Origin: a bacterium
GTDB lineage: Archaea > Thermoplasmatota > Thermoplasmata > Lutacidiplasmatales > UBA184
Length of the DNA: 11,002 nucleotides
Assembly (NCBI GenBank): GCA_021832495.1
Contig: JAKBKR010000036.1
Coordinates: 1-11,002, forward strand
Reading direction: 5' to 3'
Shown piece after piece: positions 1 through 6,858 of this stretch (positions are counted from its first letter, which is position 1; every line of letters starts with the position of its first letter). The translations under genes were made by a program, and so were the position numbers. The notes beneath the pieces are model-generated. The model did not search any database and had not been told where the DNA came from. It saw only the letters and a list, made by a program, of their open reading frames with translations.

Positions 1-114
1 GCCCCGCGCCCAACTCTCCAGCTGACGGCGCTCCTCGGCGGCGAGGGAGATGGCCGGGGCGACCCGCACACGAGGGGCAAGGAGACCCCGGTTATAAACT
101 CACTCATTCATCGG

Positions 115-432
115 ACGGGACACTAGCAGGGCGTCGAGGGCTACTGTCCGCCCGAGCGGGGGAAGACGGCCGAGCGGGCGGCCGGCCCACGAGGGGGGCC
201 GCCGAACGACGAGACGTTCACCCAACGGATGCGCCGGGAGGTCCGAAGTGTCGCGGGCCGAGCGCACTACGGTCGGAGGAAGTGCATCGTCGAGCCGGCG
301 TTCGGCCAGATGAGGCAGGGACGAGGGTTGAGGCAGTTCCTGACGAGCGGAGTCGCGAAGGTGCGAAGGGAGTGGCACCTCTTGGCCGTCACCCACAATC
401 TCGGGAAGTTGTATCGGGCTCAGGTCGGCTGA
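115..432 (+). pseudogene. IS1182-type transposase, C-terminal remnant
   Basis: Only the last third of a DDE transposase of the IS1182 type survives. Reading in one frame from just after an in-frame TAG at 112-114, the translation begins GVEGYCPPERGK, runs through TQRMRREVRSVAGRAHYGRRK and then IVEPAFGQMRQGRGLRQFL, and ends EWHLLAVTHNLGKLYRAQVG before a TGA. This is the family's C-terminal signature: a Y-x-RRK-x-IVEP-x-FGQ block containing the last catalytic Glu, followed by the EW...HNLxKL block. An ATG at 229 gives a 67-residue ORF, but that is not a natural start. The N-terminal and central parts (DNA-binding region, first catalytic Asp) are absent; bases 1-114 do not continue the protein in any frame I could match. 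It lies on the same strand as the second remnant at 1631-2431, about 1.2 kb away, and the two have clearly diverged. Non-functional. Confidence 0.85.
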
Positions 433-534
433 CCGGATTCAGAGGGTCGTAGTCCTCGAATCCTCCCCGGAGAAGCGAAGCATTCACTCCGGACGCAGAT
501 CGGAGCTGCGCCACAGGCTGTTGGAGCTGAGTGC

Positions 535-1524
535 TTACGATTGGGGGGCTCGGGCCCTTCGAACGTTATGAAGTGAAAATTTGGATTGCCGCTTGAAAAA
601 TGAGTGGAACGTTCCCAGCACCATCCCTAGGGTCAGGCCCACTAGTCTGTCCCATAAGAACCGGTAGAGTGAGACACGCTGGATCCATTCTGGAGCGCGA
701 TGAATTGCTGCCCTGTAGGCTCGGTAACCCTCGATTCCAAACAGCTCTCCGATAAAATGCTGCAGCTTGAACTCAACCCCGACCCCCTCTTTTGGTCTCA
801 GCGAGCCTCCGGAGAACTTTCGCACTAGCATCACATGGTTTAGGGTGTAACCATACGATCTCCGCAAGGAATTCTGTAGCGAACCAAGCGGATGTTGATG
901 GAGCACTTCGATTGATGGATCGATAACGCATTTGGCCCCCAGCCTCATGGCCCTGAAAATAAATTCTGCATCCTGTTGAGAACGCAATGGAGCAATGCCT
1001 CCAGCTTGGTCAAAAACTTCGAAATCTACCGATAAATTCCCAAAGCCGTAGCCGGATCCATTTGATGCGGCATGCTGAATCTGCGTTGGGCGCACCACGT
1101 TCCAAGAAAACATGAACTCATCACCCGCATGAAAAACCGCGCCGCCTACGATGTTTAACCCCCTTTTGTGCCAGCTTACGTGAGAGCTAATCCAGTTCGC
1201 TGGTACGATGTCATCCGAGTTTGTAAATAGCAGTATGTCCGGTTTTAGGTACCTAGCACCAAGCTCCTGCCCCTCTGCCTCGGAACATCCTTGAACATAT
1301 AGCACCTCAAGCCGGTGGTCGTGTAATGCGCTTAGCTTTGCTACCGTCCCATCGGTCGATTTTGCGTCAACGACAAGCACCTTGTAGCGAGTCGGTGCGT
1401 AGTCTTGATTCAGCAGCGCGGTAAGACACTGACTGATGGTCTGAACGGAATTCAACTCAGAAATCACTACACCTACAAACGGCAGGTCGTTGGGGCATTC
1501 TTGAGTCCTTACCAGCCCGCCCAT
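535..1524 (-). CDS. Family 2 glycosyltransferase (GT-A fold)
   Basis: This probably transfers a sugar from a nucleotide-sugar or polyprenyl-phosphate-sugar donor onto a glycan at the cytoplasmic membrane face; donor and acceptor cannot be read from sequence. The 329-residue protein has the GT2 layout. An N-terminal strand PFVGVVISELNS (about 15-26) replaces the usual P-x-VSVIIPxxN. It is followed by VLVVDAKSTDGT (49-60, nucleotide-binding Asp53), the DXD-like metal site TNSDD (101-105) and the acceptor-side QDAEFIFRAMRLGAK (184-198, family D/E-D-x-E-F motif), with LHQHP at 208-212. The C-terminal third is basic, with one hydrophobic stretch near LVGLTLGMVLGTFHSFF that may lie on or in the membrane. 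An in-frame TTG at 1533 would add three residues. I prefer ATG 1524 because the upstream TATA element places transcription start near 1531. It is divergent from the operon at 2854 and sits between two transposase remnants, which suggests transfer. Family is secure, specificity unknown. Confidence 0.9.
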   Translation of the reverse strand: MGGLVRTQECPNDLPFVGVVISELNSVQTISQCLTALLNQDYAPTRYKVLVVDAKSTDGTVAKLSALHDHRLEVLYVQGCSEAEGQELGARYLKPDILLFTNSDDIVPANWISSHVSWHKRGLNIVGGAVFHAGDEFMFSWNVVRPTQIQHAASNGSGYGFGNLSVDFEVFDQAGGIAPLRSQQDAEFIFRAMRLGAKCVIDPSIEVLHQHPLGSLQNSLRRSYGYTLNHVMLVRKFSGGSLRPKEGVGVEFKLQHFIGELFGIEGYRAYRAAIHRAPEWIQRVSLYRFLWDRLVGLTLGMVLGTFHSFFKRQSKFSLHNVRRARAPQS

Positions 1525-1552
1525 AGTGTGCAACGGGGCCTCGCTTGAGCTG

Positions 1553-1566
1553 GCTTAATACTTTCG
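1553..1566 (-). promoter_or_regulatory. Archaeal BRE/TATA promoter of the glycosyltransferase
   Basis: On the minus strand this reads CGAAAGTATTAAGC: a purine-rich BRE-like CGAAAG directly upstream of a TATTAA box. The box centre is about 33 bases from the ATG at 1524 and about 24 from the alternative TTG at 1533. With the usual archaeal distance of 25-27 bases from TATA centre to transcription start, the mRNA would begin near 1531, leaving a leader of only about 7 nt before the ATG. Confidence 0.5.
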
Positions 1567-1630
1567 ATGGCGCCGGCTTTGAGAAAATGCCTTTCCGTTA
1601 CCCGTCCCACTCTGGGGGAGGGAGCTTCGG

Positions 1631-2431
1631 TTGGCGGGCCTCCCGCCAAGAAGGACCCGGTCTTCCGTCGGGAGGTACGCTCCGAAGCCGACCCTCGTCG
1701 CTCCGCTTGATCTCCATACGTGGCCCCCCCCGAACCCCTTCACCCGCACCGTCTCGCAGGGGGTCGACGACGACCTCGCCCCCCTCGTGGCGAGCTACGG
1801 GGGCGAGGAGGGAGGCTGACCGGCAATCGACCCCCGCAGGCTCCTCAGGGCCGTTCGCCCTCTACGGCTGTGGTGTTGGGGTCGGGAGCTCGCGGAGGCT
1901 CGAGAAGGCGACCTTCGAGAATGTGGCCATCCGCTGGGTCGTCACCGATCAATACCCCCCGCTTCAGCCCCTGCTCCCGAATCCGCCGGAACTGCCTCCC
2001 CCTCATGGACGACCTCTTCCCCCAGGCGCTCGAGCTCCGCCGCGACGTGGGGTTGGTGAGGCTCCGAGAGCTCCCGGCGAAGCTCCCCTGCGATGCGGGC
2101 TACTCGGCGACTCCCAGATCCGCGGGGCCGAAGCGAAGGGGACCTCGGGGTACTTCCCACCGGACCCGGGGCGAGTGACGGAGAGCTCTCCCAGCCTGAG
2201 AGGGAGGCCGACGGTGGCCGAGTCGTTCCCCAGTTCACTCGACGGACGGTTCGGAGCCGACGGGGTCGGGCAGAGTATCGATGGCGGAAGATGGGGGTGG
2301 AGCCGGCGGCGTTCGGGCAGCTCAAGCAGGGGTGCGGGCTACGGCAGATCCTTCTTCGGCGGAAGCAGAAGGTGGGAGCGAAGTGGAAGCTCAGGTGCCT
2401 GGCCGATGACCTGAGGAAGATCCACCGGGCA
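1631..2431 (+). pseudogene. IS1182-type transposase, frameshifted and internally deleted
   Basis: Pieces of an IS1182-type DDE transposase can be followed through at least four frame changes. The N-terminal part (from 1631) includes TLVAPLDLHTWPPPN and LAPLVASYGG, corresponding to the family's LLLPPDLREWLPEDH and ASYG segments, and then hits a TGA at 1817-1819. About 40 bases on, a different frame carries FALYGCGVGVGSSRRLEKAT and ENVAIRWVVTDQYP, the family's LLYGYxxGxxSSRRIExA block. A third frame gives MDDLFPQALELRRDVGLVRL. A further frame change gives IRGAEAKGTSGYFPPDPGR, and the last frame gives GRAEYRWRKMGVEPAAFGQL and so on to LRKIHRA. The section between GLVRL and the GYFPPD block is much too short, so the central catalytic region has been deleted. 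One extra Ala in VEPAAFGQ is a 3-base insertion relative to the remnant at 115-432. No clear terminal inverted repeats or target duplications were seen. Dead element; it accounts for the long GC-rich spurious ORFs here. Confidence 0.8.
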
Positions 2432-2480
2432 AGCCCCGGCGGACGTCGGCGAAAGGGGAGGAGCTCATGGGAATCCCCGG

Positions 2481-2497
2481 CCCCGACGCCGTCGGGG
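2481..2497. repeat. Perfect 7-bp inverted repeat (hairpin)
   Basis: CCCCGAC at 2481-2487 and GTCGGGG at 2491-2497 are perfect reverse complements with a 3-base GCC loop. There is no following T-run, so it is not a typical terminator. It lies about 50 bases past the end of the transposase remnant and could be part of the old element's terminal or subterminal structure. Confidence 0.5.
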
Positions 2498-2787
2498 GTC
2501 TACTTGCCAGGGCGAATCGAGCCAGAGTACGGGCTCCTAGGGTCGAGAAGCAGTTCCGGAGTTCCGAATCAGACCCAGCGCCGGAGTAAGGCTAAGAACC
2601 CACCAAGCGCCCCTCTGCTATTAAACCGAGTGGAAGGTGACGGTTTTGAATCGACGCCACACCGGCCCATAGGTTTCGAATCGCGGCGATGGCGTTCTGG
2701 TCGATGCGGCCCTTCTGATGAGGTTTCGATCAAAAACCCGAGAAGAGCGTTAACCCATTTTCTCCAAGGTCAGTTCCCGAACCCAAC

Positions 2788-2809
2788 ACATAGCCCCTAC
2801 ATAGCCCGT
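2788..2809. repeat. Tandem 11-bp direct repeat next to the BRE
   Basis: ACATAGCCCCT (2788-2798) is followed immediately by ACATAGCCCGT (2799-2809), 10 of 11 bases identical. The 11-base period is close to one helical turn, so a bound protein would meet both half-sites on the same face of the DNA. The repeat ends four bases before the BRE of the operon promoter, a position where archaeal activators commonly bind. Confidence 0.5.
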
Positions 2810-2813
2810 TATG

Positions 2814-2830
2814 CCAAAAGACTTAAAAAT
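2814..2830 (+). promoter_or_regulatory. BRE/TATA promoter of the four-gene operon, leaderless
   Basis: CCAAAAGACTTAAAAAT combines an A-rich BRE-like part with a TTAAAAAT box (2823-2830). The box centre is about 27 bases upstream of the ATG at 2854, so transcription would start at or within a base or two of that ATG, giving a leaderless mRNA. No Shine-Dalgarno sequence is seen before 2854, which agrees with this. Confidence 0.65.
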
Positions 2831-2853
2831 GCAGATTACTCAGAGCCGCCAAT

Positions 2854-4119
2854 ATGCGCGTAGCAGTTGTCGGTACTGGCCGCGTGGGACTACCGTTCGC
2901 TGCGGTGGTATCGCTTCATTATCCAACCTTGGCAATTGACTCAAATGCTGAGCTCGTTCAGAGAATCAATTCAAAGGCGCACTTCGACGAACCCGGACTT
3001 GACGACTGCTTAGCGAAAGGCAACCTTACCGCATCTACAGACTTTGGGGCTGTCGCCTCCGCGGACGTAGTTGTCATCTGCGTCGGGAGCCAGGACGACG
3101 AGGTTGGTTACTCCGCCTCGCGCCCTCTGGCTGCCCTTAAATCGGTTGCTACCCTGATGGTTCGTCCGCACCAAGTACTGTGCCTCATGAGCACAGTCCC
3201 ACCCAGTGCGATTGCAACGGAGATCCTACCTTACGTCAAAAGCTCTGGAATCCTAAGTCGAATCAAGGGATTCGCCTACACCCCTGTGATGATTGCACTG
3301 GGAGAGGCAGTCAAGAACTTCCAACACCCCAGCTACGTGATGATTGGCACCGACGACTCGGGAGTTGCAGAGGAGGTTAAGCGCCTATGGAAGACGATAG
3401 CCGGGTCGGATGTACCATTCGTGAGATCAACTGTGGTGAACGTGGCGGTAGCGAAGTACGCCCTCAACATCGCCCTAGTACTCAAGATTTCCCTGATGAA
3501 CCTAACAGCGGAGTTCTGCGAGCACCTAGGAGGCGACGTTGATTCCGTGGCTGAGATTTTCCGCATGGACTCGCGCATAGCAGGTCCGGGGATGTTTCGC
3601 GGAGGGCTGGGGTTTGGTGGAACCTGCTTCCCTATCGACGTTAGGGCGTTCATCGCTGAGTCTTCCCGTGCTGGAATGCCTACTGAGTTTTTGAGCGCGG
3701 TCGAACGACTAAACCAATGGCAAATTGAGCGCAGTGTCAATCTCCTTCGGCGTTTTGGCAAGAAGAGGGTTTGTATCCTAGGAACAGCTTTCAAGCCAAA
3801 TACGGGAGTAGTGGTTCATTCCCAAGGAATGGAAATTGCCCGCAAGTTGAGCGCAACTGGTCAGGATGTAATCGTCTACGATCCTGTAGCGCTTCCAGAT
3901 ACTCGAGTGGCCCTAGGGGGCAACGTTCGTTATGCCAACTCGGCATCCGAGGCGATTCATTCTTCGGATGTGATTTTCATAGCTGTCGATTGGTCGGAAT
4001 TCCGAAAATTACCACCTGGAACCTTCCGGCCCGAGCAGATCATAGTCGACCCCTGGCGTATCTTGCGTGATTCCCCTCCGACCGCACAATACTTTGCTTT
4101 TGGAATTGGATCTCAATGA
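2854..4119 (+). CDS. Divergent UDP-glucose/GDP-mannose dehydrogenase family protein
   Basis: Members of this family oxidise the C6 alcohol of a nucleotide sugar to a carboxylate in two NAD+-dependent steps through a Cys-bound thioester. The 421-residue length is normal. Visible parts are the Rossmann motif VGTGRVG (6-12), Asp29 in AIDSN for the NAD ribose, STVPP (113-117), the central-helix KYALN with Lys201 and Asn205, and the active-site loop GFGGTCFPID with Cys258 and Asp262. A C-terminal NAD-like fold starts at RVCILGTAFKPNT (305-317). Several expected residues are missing. The NPEFLxEG segment reads TPVMIALG (143-150), so both conserved glutamates are Val145 and Leu149. The Lys of CFPKD is Ile261, and the C-terminal DDxRxS motif reads GVVVHS, losing the substrate-binding Arg. 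The HCxPVDP loop of UDP-HexNAc dehydrogenases also lacks that Lys, but those keep the first Glu. The fold is certain; a standard dehydrogenase reaction is doubtful. It is first in the operon, and its stop overlaps the next ATG (ATGA). Confidence 0.88.
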   Translation: MRVAVVGTGRVGLPFAAVVSLHYPTLAIDSNAELVQRINSKAHFDEPGLDDCLAKGNLTASTDFGAVASADVVVICVGSQDDEVGYSASRPLAALKSVATLMVRPHQVLCLMSTVPPSAIATEILPYVKSSGILSRIKGFAYTPVMIALGEAVKNFQHPSYVMIGTDDSGVAEEVKRLWKTIAGSDVPFVRSTVVNVAVAKYALNIALVLKISLMNLTAEFCEHLGGDVDSVAEIFRMDSRIAGPGMFRGGLGFGGTCFPIDVRAFIAESSRAGMPTEFLSAVERLNQWQIERSVNLLRRFGKKRVCILGTAFKPNTGVVVHSQGMEIARKLSATGQDVIVYDPVALPDTRVALGGNVRYANSASEAIHSSDVIFIAVDWSEFRKLPPGTFRPEQIIVDPWRILRDSPPTAQYFAFGIGSQ

Positions 4120-5327
4120 GCTCACTCTTGGCCCGCCCACTATCGAGATCGGATCGAGTGGCTCTCGAGAATGTTGTGGATAGGACGAGCCTTGGTATAG
4201 GACCTTGGCGGGAGTACTTCTTTAAAACCCTCCGCTGGCCTTACGATAGGCGGCGCCGACTTCAACTCCATCTGTTGCGGGCTGTCTCTGCAGAATTCCA
4301 GCTCAACATAGATTCATGGAAAGACTTCGAAGCCAGGAAGCCTACAGTCAAAGCTGATCTTGTAGGTTTTTCTGCCCACAACAAGGAAGGGGCGATCCTT
4401 CATCAGACGTCCGGAAGCTCGGGTCGACCATTCGAGTTTTTTCGTGACAGGATTTTAGAGCCGATCGACGCCGCAATTTTCGAACGCGCCTGGTCAACCG
4501 TTGGCAGGACTGATGAAACGGTCCTCAGATTGGTTTCCGGTGAACCTAAATGGGGGTACTATGACCTGTTGCGCGGCATCTATCCGATGAATTATAGAAC
4601 CGTAAATGAGAGCTACGTCACGTGGGTGGCGACTCACCGGCCATATATCATCCACGGCGTCGCTGGTGCCATTCATGACTTGGTCGAGCGGGTCTGGGCC
4701 GCGGGCCATGGGTCGGCGCTCAGGAGGACAGCCCTATACCTCATGAGTGAAGACACTCAAAGTCATCGAAAGGAACTCCAGGGAAAGGTTGGACGAATCT
4801 TCATGGGTTATGGGAACTCTGAAGTGCGCACGGCTGCTTCGGAGTGTCGCTATGGAACCCTTCACGTAAACATGGAAACCACCATCGCAGAGACTATCGA
4901 CGGCAGACTCCACCTTACCAACCTGTTCAGCAAGACGATGCCATTTGTTCGCTACTTCACCGGCGATAAGGGGGAGGTCATCCAAAACCGGCGTTGCAAG
5001 TGTGGCGTTGTATCAGATGTCATTGAGGGTCTTGTAGGAAAGGCAATCGATTACTTTAACGCCCCGGGATTCGTACGCCCTCTCGGCTGGTGGCTCGTAA
5101 GCCCAATTAGCCATGAATATGGCGAAATTGTCAGTGCTTGGCGGGTTGAGGTTGTGCCCGGAAGGAAACTCATCCGATTGTATGTCGTTCCCAAGACTCC
5201 GTCTTTGGAAGGCTTGGATCCTTATCTCAGTTGGATCGGGATGAACACCGGGTTTACAACGCAGCTTATTTCGGTTAAGGAGCTCCCAGATTGGCGAGAA
5301 AAGCTGATTCGGGTCGTGAAGAGTTGA
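4116..5327 (+). CDS. PaaK/CapK-type adenylate-forming enzyme
   Basis: This is related to phenylacetate-CoA ligase and the CapK proteins of capsule clusters. Such enzymes activate a carboxylate with ATP as an acyl-adenylate and pass it to CoA, an amine or another nucleophile. In the 403-residue protein the phosphate-binding loop is TSGSSGRPFEF (98-108), the A5-like motif is YGNSEV (232-237, family YGxTE with Ser for Thr), and the A7-like motif is YFTGD (280-284). A Cys pair, CKCG (294-297), matches the C-x-CG feature found in many PaaK-like proteins. The hinge reads GKAID (308-312), and a C-terminal Lys396 in EKLIRV could be the A10-type lysine. It lacks the SPYY-like N-terminus of true phenylacetate-CoA ligases, and no aromatic-catabolism genes are nearby. 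The sugar and aminotransferase neighbours favour a CapK-like biosynthetic role. Its ATG overlaps the preceding stop, and its own stop overlaps the next start, so translation is probably coupled. Substrate unknown. Confidence 0.85.
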   Translation: MSSLLARPLSRSDRVALENVVDRTSLGIGPWREYFFKTLRWPYDRRRRLQLHLLRAVSAEFQLNIDSWKDFEARKPTVKADLVGFSAHNKEGAILHQTSGSSGRPFEFFRDRILEPIDAAIFERAWSTVGRTDETVLRLVSGEPKWGYYDLLRGIYPMNYRTVNESYVTWVATHRPYIIHGVAGAIHDLVERVWAAGHGSALRRTALYLMSEDTQSHRKELQGKVGRIFMGYGNSEVRTAASECRYGTLHVNMETTIAETIDGRLHLTNLFSKTMPFVRYFTGDKGEVIQNRRCKCGVVSDVIEGLVGKAIDYFNAPGFVRPLGWWLVSPISHEYGEIVSAWRVEVVPGRKLIRLYVVPKTPSLEGLDPYLSWIGMNTGFTTQLISVKELPDWREKLIRVVKS

Positions 5328-6397
5328 GCGAAGCACTTCACGGTGGGGAGCTTGAGTGGGTAGTCGCCAAGCAACAAGGCGTCCCTATAGGCCGCTTAAC
5401 GAGCTTTGCTAATACCGTTTCGCCTGAAATCTCACCGCAAGTTAACAATCTTCGTCATCGGTTTCGTGAACTTTACCTCTACGCTCCACGCGACCCTGAC
5501 ACACCGCGCCGAGCGATTGCCAAATCCTTCTCTGTGGAGACAAGGCAAGTTTTAATCGGGTCAGGGTCAACAGAACTGATTCACTTGTTTTTTCAAGTGA
5601 TCTCACCCGGTCATGTTGTCATCCCCGTCCCCACCTACAGTGAGTATGCTCTTGCCGCCAAGAAATGGGGATGCCCAACTACATTGGTCCCGATGACTGC
5701 GCGGTTTGATTTGGATTTAAAGGCGATTCAATCCGCAATCACCGATGACACCAGAGCAATCATTCTCTGTAACCCGAACAACCCGACCGGAAAGCTCTAC
5801 ACTCGAGATGCACTAGAGTCGGTAATTAGACTTGCTGACCGTTCCGGAGCCACACTTCTGGTCGACGAAGCCTACCTTTGCTTCGCAAAGGGAGGTTTTG
5901 TTCGTTCATTATCAGGAGCCGCATCCCGCCACAACGTCGTCATCGTGGATAGCCTGTCAAAATTGTCGGGTGCCCCGTCACTCCGGCTCGGTTGGATGAT
6001 CTCGAGCCCGAGCCGTATTCGCGAATTTGCAGAGCGCAAGGTTCCGGGGACCGTGGGTAACCTTGCTTTGTGGCTGACCGAGCCATTGCTACGAGACAGA
6101 ACCTATCGACGGAGGATACAGGCATTCATCGAACGTGAGCGGCAATTCTTGGAGAAGGAACTTTCGGATATCGCGGGGCTCTGTGTGTTCCCTTCGGATT
6201 GCAATTTCATATTGATTCGGCTTGATGCAAGAGGCATGGACTCCAATCTACTCTTCAATCAGCTAGCTCGTCAACACTTGGTTATTCGGGCAGCGGGAAA
6301 CATTCCCGGGCTCGACCGCCGATACTTCCGTGTCACTGTTCGAAAGCATCAGGACAACCTAAAGTTGATTCGTGCAATCCGGGTAGCTCTGACGTGA
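5324..6397 (+). CDS. CobD/HisC-like PLP enzyme (fold-type I aminotransferase or decarboxylase)
   Basis: A PLP enzyme of the class I/II aminotransferase superfamily, closest by eye to threonine-phosphate decarboxylase (CobD) and histidinol-phosphate aminotransferase (HisC). Numbering from TTG 5324 (357 residues), it shows the N-terminal HGGE (6-9) typical of CobD, where HGGN is usual. It also has GSGSTELI (79-86, cofactor phosphate), PTYSEY (103-108, Tyr105 stacking position), NPNNPTG (150-156), VDEAY (180-184) with Asp181 and Tyr184, SLSKLSG with the Schiff-base Lys213, RLGW with Arg221, and a late YFRVTVR whose Arg336 would bind a substrate carboxylate. The start is chosen at TTG 5324 because it overlaps the previous stop as TTGA, matching the other junctions, and lies just before HGG. 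An upstream TTG at 5291 would add 11 residues that do not look conserved. No cobalamin or histidine genes are adjacent, so neither textbook role is supported. A plausible job is forming an amino alcohol phosphate or transaminating a phosphorylated or sugar substrate. Confidence 0.87.
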   Translation: MSEALHGGELEWVVAKQQGVPIGRLTSFANTVSPEISPQVNNLRHRFRELYLYAPRDPDTPRRAIAKSFSVETRQVLIGSGSTELIHLFFQVISPGHVVIPVPTYSEYALAAKKWGCPTTLVPMTARFDLDLKAIQSAITDDTRAIILCNPNNPTGKLYTRDALESVIRLADRSGATLLVDEAYLCFAKGGFVRSLSGAASRHNVVIVDSLSKLSGAPSLRLGWMISSPSRIREFAERKVPGTVGNLALWLTEPLLRDRTYRRRIQAFIERERQFLEKELSDIAGLCVFPSDCNFILIRLDARGMDSNLLFNQLARQHLVIRAAGNIPGLDRRYFRVTVRKHQDNLKLIRAIRVALT

Positions 6398-6858
6398 AGA
6401 AAACCCTGTTCGTGGACCTAGACGACACCCTAGTGGTTCCCGGCCGGCTCTCTTGGAGGTTGTGGCGAATCGCTAAGCGCTTCCAGAGATGGGGGCGCAG
6501 GTCTCAACGATTGAATCCGGCCATGATGGAAACCCTTCGGAGTTATGATAGGGTGGTCCTTCTTACCAGCCGGGACATCTCTGATGCAGAAGAGACCCTG
6601 TTGTTTCTTAGGTCACATGGGGTCCAAATCTCAGATGCTTGGTTCTGCCCTAGGAAGGAGCTGTTCGCCGCCTGGAAAGCGAAAGTCGTTGATGAAGAAT
6701 CTCCCGATGGAAATGTTGACTGGATTGATGATATGTTTGACAAGACCGGAGTAACCACAGTGAAACGAAGTTCTGCCTCAGGGGAGATCCGCCGTTTACC
6801 CGTCTCACGAGGGTCCTTGTCAGGTGATACGCAATATTCCGAGCCGCCGTCGCTTTAG
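6394..6858 (+). CDS. Small HAD-superfamily phosphatase
   Basis: A 154-residue haloacid-dehalogenase-fold protein, probably a small-molecule phosphatase. Motif I is FVDLDDTL (6-13) with nucleophile Asp8 and acid/base Asp10. Motif II is LLTSR (56-60) with Thr58. A motif III lysine is likely Lys95 or Lys97 in AAWKAKV. Motif IV is DWIDDM (109-114) with the metal-binding Asp pair 112/113. There is no room for a large cap domain, so access is set by short insertions such as the basic WRLWRIAKRFQRWGRRSQR region (21-39). The start is GTG 6394, overlapping the previous stop as GTGA. It is last in the operon and fits removing phosphate from a product of the CobD-like enzyme, though that pairing is inferred. 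After about residue 120 the sequence loses recognisable HAD features and becomes Ser/Arg-rich, so the end may be frameshifted or fused to unrelated DNA. It is convergent with the arginine deiminase gene. Confidence 0.75.
   Translation: MKKTLFVDLDDTLVVPGRLSWRLWRIAKRFQRWGRRSQRLNPAMMETLRSYDRVVLLTSRDISDAEETLLFLRSHGVQISDAWFCPRKELFAAWKAKVVDEESPDGNVDWIDDMFDKTGVTTVKRSSASGEIRRLPVSRGSLSGDTQYSEPPSL

Larger units (their letters stand above)
2432..2853. other. Non-coding region upstream of the four-gene operon
   Basis: No credible gene is visible. The left part is GC-rich and may be the trailing end of the decayed insertion sequence; it contains a perfect hairpin at 2481-2497. From about 2600 the composition shifts toward A+T. 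That part holds a TATTAAA at about 2620, three copies of a GGTTTYGA motif (2642, 2672, 2722), a tandem 11-bp repeat (2788-2809) and the promoter of the downstream operon. Confidence 0.6.

Noticed and set aside
1545..2414. 289-residue plus-strand open frame
   Set aside because: Only fragments (such as FALYGCGVGVGSSRRLEKAT and GYFPPD) match a transposase; it is one frame of the frameshifted IS1182-type remnant, not a gene.
2642..2700. Possible tRNA T-loop at GGTTTCGAATCG
   Set aside because: Flanking bases do not form a T-stem, and the string is better explained as one of three copies of a short repeated motif.
2843..6848. GAGCCGCC at 2843-2850 and 6841-6848 as attachment-site direct repeats
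   Set aside because: Eight bases are too few in GC-rich DNA, and the same string occurs at least twice more inside the arginine deiminase gene.
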